Source of the DNA: Dyadobacter luticola
Lineage (GTDB): Bacteria; Bacteroidota; Bacteroidia; Cytophagales; Spirosomataceae
Reading direction: 5' to 3'
Length of the DNA stretch: 64,000 nucleotides
Assembly: GCF_005860805.1 (NCBI RefSeq)
Contig: NZ_VCEJ01000004.1
Coordinates: forward strand, 1,364,001-1,428,000
Both the position numbers and the translations under genes were made by a program. Positions 58,881 through 64,000 of the stretch are shown here, in pieces. The stretch's first letter is position 1. Each line of letters starts with the position of its first letter. Below the pieces are notes generated by a model, which had not been told where the DNA came from, did not search any database, and was given only the letters and a program-made list of their open reading frames with translations.

Positions 58881-60365
58881 ATGAACCCAACACCTGCTAC
58901 CTCTTTGCAAGACATTGTAGGGCATGCCAAAGAATACGGTTTTGTATTCCCTTCTTCTGAAATATATGATGGTTTACAGGCTGTTTATGACTACGGTCAA
59001 AACGGCGTGGAGCTCAAAAATAACCTGAAAGCCGCCTGGTGGAAGGCGATGACGCAGCTGCACGACAACATTGTAGGTATCGACGCCGCGATTTTTATGC
59101 ACCCGCTGACCTGGAAAGCTTCCGGTCACGTGGACGGATTTAACGATCCGATGATCGATAATAAGGATTCTAAAAAACGTTACCGAGCCGACCAGTTGCT
59201 GGAAGCAAAAGCGGAACAATATGCCGCAGAAGGTCAGCCGGAAAAAGGGCAGGCATTGCTGGCAGAAATGGGCCGGTTGCTGAGTGCGGAGGATCTGGAC
59301 GGTGTGCGCGAACTGATCATTGCCGAAAATATCAAATGCCAGGTTTCGGGTACTACCAACTGGACGGAAGTGCGTCAGTTTAACCTGATGTTCAGCACGC
59401 AAGTTGGTTCGGTTGCCGAGGATTCCAGCTTGATTTATTTGCGTCCTGAGACTGCCCAGGGGATTTTTGTGAATTTTTTGAATGTGCAGAAAAGCGGTCG
59501 GATGAAGATCCCTTTTGGTATTGCGCAAATCGGCAAGGCTTTCCGTAATGAGATTGTGGCGCGCCAGTTTATTTTCCGGATGCGGGAATTTGAACAAATG
59601 GAAATGCAATTTTTCATTCGCCCCGGTACTGAAATGGCGTGGTACGAATCCTGGAAAGAAGCGCGGATGAAATTCCATAAAGCGATCGGACTGCCAGTTG
59701 AAAAACTGAAATTCCATGACCACGAAAAGCTGGCACATTATGCCAATGCTGCGGTTGATATTGAATTTGAATTCCCTTTTGGCTTCCGTGAAATAGAAGG
59801 TATCCACTCCCGCACCGATTTCGATTTGAGAAATCACCAGGAGTTGTCGAAGAAAAAACAACAGTATTTCGATTCTGATCTCAATGAAGATGGAAAACCT
59901 TATGGAAACTATATTCCGTACGTGGTTGAAACTTCGGTAGGGGCCGACAGGCTTTTCCTCGCAACATTCTGTAATGCTTACACTTCGGAAACGGTAGGTG
60001 AGGGCGAGAATGCGAAGGAGCGTACTTATCTGAAACTGCACCCGGCTTTGGCGCCTTTCAAAGCGGCGGTACTTCCGCTGGTGAAAAAAGACGGTCTGGC
60101 GGAAAAAGCGCAGGCAATCGCTAACTCTCTAAAATCAGCATTCAGAACAACTTATGATGATGGTGCGGCGATTGGAAAAAGATATACCCGCCAAGATCTG
60201 ATCGGAACTCCATTCTGCATTGCGGTGGATTATCAGACGATGGAAGACGATACTGTGACGATCCGTCACCGCGATACGATGGAGCAGGAGCGTGTTCCGA
60301 TCAGTGAATTGAAAGAAAAAATTGGTTACCAGGTAGCAATCGAGCGGATCCTGGAAGCGATTTAA
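58881..60365 (+). CDS. glyS: Glycyl-tRNA synthetase, single-chain class II
   Basis: A 494-residue enzyme that charges tRNA-Gly. Class II motifs are visible: motif 1/2 region LRPETAQGIFVNFLNV (about 191-206), FRNEIVARQFIFRMREFEQM (about 226-245), and motif 3 VVETSVGADRLFLATFCNAY (about 353-372). The C-terminal anticodon-binding domain begins near residue 395. Dimeric alpha2 form, typical of Bacteroidota. Followed by a strong terminator. Confidence 0.97.
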   Translation: MNPTPATSLQDIVGHAKEYGFVFPSSEIYDGLQAVYDYGQNGVELKNNLKAAWWKAMTQLHDNIVGIDAAIFMHPLTWKASGHVDGFNDPMIDNKDSKKRYRADQLLEAKAEQYAAEGQPEKGQALLAEMGRLLSAEDLDGVRELIIAENIKCQVSGTTNWTEVRQFNLMFSTQVGSVAEDSSLIYLRPETAQGIFVNFLNVQKSGRMKIPFGIAQIGKAFRNEIVARQFIFRMREFEQMEMQFFIRPGTEMAWYESWKEARMKFHKAIGLPVEKLKFHDHEKLAHYANAAVDIEFEFPFGFREIEGIHSRTDFDLRNHQELSKKKQQYFDSDLNEDGKPYGNYIPYVVETSVGADRLFLATFCNAYTSETVGEGENAKERTYLKLHPALAPFKAAVLPLVKKDGLAEKAQAIANSLKSAFRTTYDDGAAIGKRYTRQDLIGTPFCIAVDYQTMEDDTVTIRHRDTMEQERVPISELKEKIGYQVAIERILEAI

Positions 60366-60382
60366 GGTTTTGATAAAAAAGC

Positions 60383-60420
60383 AAAAAGGGGCTGTTTTGT
60401 AAAAAGCAGCCCCTTTTTTA
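60383..60420 (+). terminator. Intrinsic terminator after glyS
   Basis: Twelve-bp stem AAAAAGGGGCTG/CAGCCCCTTTTT (60383-60394 with 60407-60418) with T-run, 17 bp after the glyS stop; it can also serve the convergent regulator gene because of the flanking A-run. Confidence 0.9.
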
Positions 60421-60433
60421 TGTGTAATGTGTG

Positions 60434-60691
60434 TTATTCTGTTTTGTGCAATCTGATCAGGTCTTCTGAGTTGCCTTTAATGAGATCCACAGAATCGACT
60501 TCCAGGATTTGCGCAATCTGGATCAGTCTTTCGAGCGTAATCCTCGTGTAAGCCAGTTCTATTTTACTGTACGCATTTTGCGAAATCCCCAGCTTCATGG
60601 CAAGATATTCCTGCGTGTAGTCCCTGAATTCCCTGATTTTCCTGATGTTCTGCGCCACCGATCTGATCTTCGCCTCTATCGTTTGGTTCAT
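60434..60691 (-). CDS. XRE-type helix-turn-helix regulator
   Basis: An 85-residue DNA-binding protein with a single HTH_3 domain: IRKIREFRDYTQEYLAMKL then GISQNAYSKIELAYTRITLE, the classic phage-repressor-like fold. ATG 60691 is chosen; fifteen open codons upstream are not conserved-looking. No partner gene adjacent; it is convergent with glyS and divergent from pncB. Confidence 0.9.
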   Translation of the reverse strand: MNQTIEAKIRSVAQNIRKIREFRDYTQEYLAMKLGISQNAYSKIELAYTRITLERLIQIAQILEVDSVDLIKGNSEDLIRLHKTE

Positions 60692-60922
60692 GAAATGTAT
60701 TTTTAATCCAAGAAAAAACCGTGAATTGAGAAACATACGAACCGAAGACTATAAAAAGATCAAATTCAGAGAGAAACACTTCGAAGTAAATGCGCTTTTT
60801 TGGTCGTATAGTGGGGTGTCCTAGCCCTGATGACCACAGAGAAATCGGAGCTCTTGAATGCTGGCTGGCAATAGTCGGGAATTTTTATTAATTAGTCGGA
60901 TCAGTACACCAATTATCCCAGG

Positions 60923-62401
60923 ATGATCAATCAATTATACGGCACGTCGCTCAGCCTGCTTACCGATTTATACCAGCTTACGATGGCCTATGGTTACTGG
61001 AAAGCGGGCAAGGCTGAGCAGGAGTCGGTTTTTAATCTTTATTTCAGAAAACATCCGTTTCAGGGCGGTTTTACAATAGCCTGCGGACTAAACAGCGTTA
61101 TCGATTACCTGCGGGAATTTCGTTTCAGCGAAGAGGACCTGGCCTATGTTGGCTCCTTGACAGGCAGTGACGGAGAACATTTATTCGAGCCTGGTTTCAC
61201 AGACTACCTGCGAAATCTGGAATTTCAATGTAGCATCGATGCAATTCCTGAAGGTACTGTCGTCTTCCCAAATGAACCGCTTTTGCGCATTCAAGGGCCG
61301 ATTTTACAATGTCAGCTACTGGAAACTCCGCTGCTGAACCTGGTCAATTTTCAATCACTGATCGCCACAAAAGCTGCCCGGATGCGCCTGGTAGCTGGCG
61401 AGGATTCACTTTTAGAGTTTGGTTTAAGAAGAGCACAGGGTCCCGATGGCGGCGTCACGGCTAGTCGAGCGGCGTACATCGGAGGTTTCGATGCGACTTC
61501 GAATGTGCTTGCGGGAAAATTGTATGGTATTCCTGTGCGGGGAACGCACGCCCACAGCTGGGTGATGTCTTTCGAATCGGAGCTGGAAGCATTTGAAACC
61601 TACGCCAGGTTCATGCCAAACAATGTGACGCTGCTGGTAGATACGTATGATTCGCTGGTGGGTGTACGTCACGCTATCACAGTAGGTAACCAACTGAAAG
61701 AGAGAGGGTATCAGCTAGGCGCGATTCGTCTAGACTCCGGTGATCTGGCTTATCTCAGCATTGAAGCGAGAAAAATGCTGGACGAAGCAGGTTTTGAAAA
61801 AACAGGCATTGTCGCCAGCAACGACCTGGACGAATACATCATGGACAGCCTCAAAATTCAGGGCGCGAAGATCAATATTTGGGGAATCGGTACCAAGCTG
61901 GTAACTGCTTATGACCAACCGGCGCTGGGTGGGGTTTACAAACTGGCCGCTATTAAAAACGAATCCGGCGAGTGGGATTACACATTAAAACTTTCAGAGC
62001 AGGCGATCAAAATCTCTACGCCGGGTATTCAGCAAGTACGGCGTTTCAAGGATGCAAAAGGTTTTGTGGCAGATATGATCTTCAACATTGAAACCCCGCT
62101 GGCTGGCAAGTCCACCATGATCGATCCCTATGATTTTACCAAAAATAAATCCTTTCCAGCGTCGTCCGAATACGAGGACCTGCTTGTGCCGATTTTTGAA
62201 AAAGGAATGTTAACCTATACATTGCCCGACATTCACGAAACGCGTAAAAGGGTGAATAGTCAGCTTTCACATTTTTACAAGGGTATCAAACGCTTCGTGA
62301 ACCCGCATACCTACCCGGTCGGGTTGGAGAAAGGGTTGTTTGATTTGAAAACGGAGCTGGTTTTGAGGCTGCGTGGGGATGGGCATTTGCCGGAGGCCTG
62401 A
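60923..62401 (+). CDS. pncB: Nicotinate phosphoribosyltransferase
   Basis: A 492-residue enzyme of the NAD salvage pathway (nicotinate plus PRPP to NAMN). Opening SLLTDLYQLTMAYGYWKAG, then KHPFQGGFTIACGLNSVI, LEFGLRRAQGPDGGVTASRA (about 172-191, active-site His region nearby at TSNVLAGKLYGIPVRGTHAH) and IRLDSGDLAYLS (about 268-279). Bacteroidota form of the family, complete in length. The 185-bp gap upstream holds no clear promoter box. It is convergent with the M16 gene. Confidence 0.96.
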   Translation: MINQLYGTSLSLLTDLYQLTMAYGYWKAGKAEQESVFNLYFRKHPFQGGFTIACGLNSVIDYLREFRFSEEDLAYVGSLTGSDGEHLFEPGFTDYLRNLEFQCSIDAIPEGTVVFPNEPLLRIQGPILQCQLLETPLLNLVNFQSLIATKAARMRLVAGEDSLLEFGLRRAQGPDGGVTASRAAYIGGFDATSNVLAGKLYGIPVRGTHAHSWVMSFESELEAFETYARFMPNNVTLLVDTYDSLVGVRHAITVGNQLKERGYQLGAIRLDSGDLAYLSIEARKMLDEAGFEKTGIVASNDLDEYIMDSLKIQGAKINIWGIGTKLVTAYDQPALGGVYKLAAIKNESGEWDYTLKLSEQAIKISTPGIQQVRRFKDAKGFVADMIFNIETPLAGKSTMIDPYDFTKNKSFPASSEYEDLLVPIFEKGMLTYTLPDIHETRKRVNSQLSHFYKGIKRFVNPHTYPVGLEKGLFDLKTELVLRLRGDGHLPEA

Positions 62402-62417
62402 GCCCCCGGCAATCCTG

Positions 62418-64000
62418 CTATTTCTTTTCCGGCATCAGCACCACCTTGATGAAATTGTCATCATTAAAATACTTCTGCGCAGCTGCTTTCGTGCTGGCGA
62501 CTGTGATGGATTTCAGAAGCTTGTCCTGCATGAAAATTTCGTCGAGGTCGTCGCCTAAATAGGTGTTATCATCTAGATAGTCCAGCCAGAAACTGTTGGT
62601 TTTCAAAGCTGTTTCCGTTTTACGCCGGGTTTCTGCGACGAATTTGTCGATGTCTTTCGGATCGGCGCCATTTTGTTTGAGTTTGTTGATTTCTTGCAGC
62701 GTCCGTTTTACCAGCTTGTCCACATTCTCTGGCCCGCAGCCAAATGCCACGCTCAGACGATAATGTCCGGTAGGAAATTTATCCGTAGACTCCGACACAC
62801 CCACACCATACACGCCACTTTCTTCTTCACGCAGCGACTCGATCAGCTTGATCTGAAGAACTTCCTGCAGAGCTTCGATCTGAATGTTATTCTCAGGATT
62901 GTATTCGTATTCGCCGCTGGAAACTAATGTTACGCGGCTTTTCGGTTCCAGTCCTTTGTAAACCGTCTTCTCGATTTTTCCTTTTGGCGGGAAAATGTTT
63001 GGATGCTTGAAAGTGTCGTCCCGGTCCGTAGAAGGCAGTCCGCCCAGGTATTTCTCGATCAGCGGCTTAATTTCCTCTGTTTTAAATGCGCCCACAATCG
63101 TGAAAACAAAGTCGGAAGCATCCGCAAAACGGTCTTTGTAAATCGCAACTGCACGGTCCAGACTCACCTTATCCACACTTTCAGGCTTCAAAGGTGCCCG
63201 TTTCGGGTTGTGGCTGGTCAATACTGCATTCAGCGAATCGGAATAAACTTTCTCCGGCGTCAGTGTTTTCTGCATGTTTTCCAGGTACGACTTCTGGTTG
63301 GCAAGTACACCTGCAACAACATCTGCATCTTTCCGCGGCTCGGTAAAATAAGCGTAAATCAGCTGTAATGTGGTTTCGAGATCCTTCGGATTGGTATTGC
63401 CGCCAATACCCTCAGTCAGTTCGCTCACATACGGCCCGGCATTTGCTGTTTTTCCGGCCAAAAATTTCTGCAACTGCGTCTGGTTATAAGGCCCAACTCC
63501 CCCCGATTGTACGAGATAGCTGGTGAAAATCCCGGTTTCACGCTCGTCAGGAAATAAGGAATATCCACCTTTCGCTGTGGCTTTGATCAGTATTTCGTCA
63601 TTTTTGAAATCGGTGGGTTTGAGCAGGACCTTCACGCCATTGGATAATGTCAACTCGGTCACGCCAAGCTTTTCCAATGTTTTTTCAGAAGTTACTTTTC
63701 CGGCTTTCGGCTCGGTTTTCAGCAGCGGAGAGTCCGTCACATCATCCACATAAGCCGTCACATCTTTACCGCCTTCTGCCAAGAGCCTCCTGATCTCGGC
63801 TTCCGTCGGCAGCTGATCTTTGGTTTTTTCGGCGCTCATAACTACCACAGCCCTGTTTTTGTCGGTAATGTACTTTTTTGCGAGTGCATTTATTTCCACC
63901 AGTTTCACGTCGTCCAGGTGTTTTTTTACAAACTCAAAATAAGCAGCGGCACCCATGTAAGGCTTGTCATGCAAGAAATGTTCGAGGTATTCCTGCACGT
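62418..64000 (-). CDS. M16-family zinc peptidase, C-terminal part (5' end outside window)
   Basis: The visible 527 codons are the C-terminal part of a two-lobed M16 (insulinase/PqqL-type) peptidase; the frame is open through the window edge and the codon at 63996-63998 is GTG, not a real start. The second M16 unit is recognised by LTLSNGVKVLLKPTDFKNDE and GIFTSYLVQSGG, and the C-terminal inactive lobe by FVFTIVGAFKTEEIKPLIEKY and the closing NDDNFIKVVLMPEKK. The zinc motif HxxEH would be in the missing N-terminal unit. Probably periplasmic. Confidence 0.9.
   Translation of the reverse strand, partial: VQEYLEHFLHDKPYMGAAAYFEFVKKHLDDVKLVEINALAKKYITDKNRAVVVMSAEKTKDQLPTEAEIRRLLAEGGKDVTAYVDDVTDSPLLKTEPKAGKVTSEKTLEKLGVTELTLSNGVKVLLKPTDFKNDEILIKATAKGGYSLFPDERETGIFTSYLVQSGGVGPYNQTQLQKFLAGKTANAGPYVSELTEGIGGNTNPKDLETTLQLIYAYFTEPRKDADVVAGVLANQKSYLENMQKTLTPEKVYSDSLNAVLTSHNPKRAPLKPESVDKVSLDRAVAIYKDRFADASDFVFTIVGAFKTEEIKPLIEKYLGGLPSTDRDDTFKHPNIFPPKGKIEKTVYKGLEPKSRVTLVSSGEYEYNPENNIQIEALQEVLQIKLIESLREEESGVYGVGVSESTDKFPTGHYRLSVAFGCGPENVDKLVKRTLQEINKLKQNGADPKDIDKFVAETRRKTETALKTNSFWLDYLDDNTYLGDDLDEIFMQDKLLKSITVASTKAAAQKYFNDDNFIKVVLMPEKK

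Noticed and set aside
58974..60041. 355-residue antisense frame inside glyS
   Set aside because: The plus strand encodes full-length glycyl-tRNA synthetase here; the antisense frame has no recognisable domain.
1..64000. tRNA, rRNA and CRISPR elements
   Set aside because: No TPsiC-arm-like sequence with a matching acceptor stem, no ribosomal RNA landmarks and no regularly spaced short repeats were seen in the gaps between genes.

Overview
The window is bacterial chromosome from a member of the Bacteroidota, most likely the Cytophagales and close to Dyadobacter or Spirosoma; that placement is inference from gene content, not from a search. The evidence is a type IX secretion C-terminal domain on a secreted protein, several promoters of the Bacteroidota form TAnnTTTG, few Shine-Dalgarno sequences, DUF2911 and DUF1361 proteins, SusC/D-free but lipoprotein-rich gene content, and an unusually large family of MacB/FtsX-type ABC permeases. 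I found no tRNA, rRNA, CRISPR array, insertion sequence or prophage. Both window edges cut genes.

Layout. 1-9199: four head-to-tail paralogous ABC permeases of about 800 residues; the third is broken by a one-base frameshift in a T7 run. 9287-13668: an outer-membrane Wzi-like protein, a fifth permease with its own regulatory region, and a small hypothetical. 13687-16875 (minus): a class A beta-lactamase-like protein lacking the usual general-base Glu, a CBM9-like protein and a lipoprotein with a HEGYPGHH motif. 17111-22525: an ECF sigma factor, a long AT-rich regulatory gap, a T9SS-secreted three-module protein, a GH1 beta-glucosidase and small genes. 22623-31951: DUF4097-type beta-helix protein, ComEA-like HhH protein, LOG-family hydrolase, rpiB, a polytopic membrane protein, rbfA, a LolC/E-type permease and an M1 aminopeptidase. 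31966-36939 (minus): LacI regulator, a two-gene operon (ferredoxin reductase plus an unknown protein with a DxDDTA-like motif), nfu-type protein, rpmA and rplU. 37180-44206: redoxin, SMP-30 protein, DUF1361, dgkA, membrane protein plus winged-helix regulator, DUF2911, recG. 44210-51707 (minus): carbohydrate kinase, SGNH lipoprotein, two beta-barrels, TolC-like protein, ABC ATPase, then a membrane-anchored winged-helix regulator with a secreted partner. 51900-64000: MFS transporter, DUF433/DUF5615 toxin-antitoxin pair, two more permeases, glyS, XRE regulator, pncB and the 3' part of an M16 peptidase gene.

The most interesting signal is regulatory. Three separate export units (the permease at 10952, the ABC ATPase/TolC pair starting at 49986, and the permease pair starting at 58670) each have 16-bp imperfect palindromes of the form nGTnC-N6-GnACn whose promoter-proximal edge lies 54-56 bp upstream of the GG of a TGGCA box. 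In two of the three loci the palindrome is doubled at exactly 20-bp spacing. This resembles a sigma-54 promoter with enhancer-binding-protein sites and suggests that dispersed permeases and the only nearby ATPase/TolC pair are one regulon. The -12 elements fit sigma-54 well in only one of the three, so sigma-factor assignment is tentative; the shared spacing is what the sequence shows directly.
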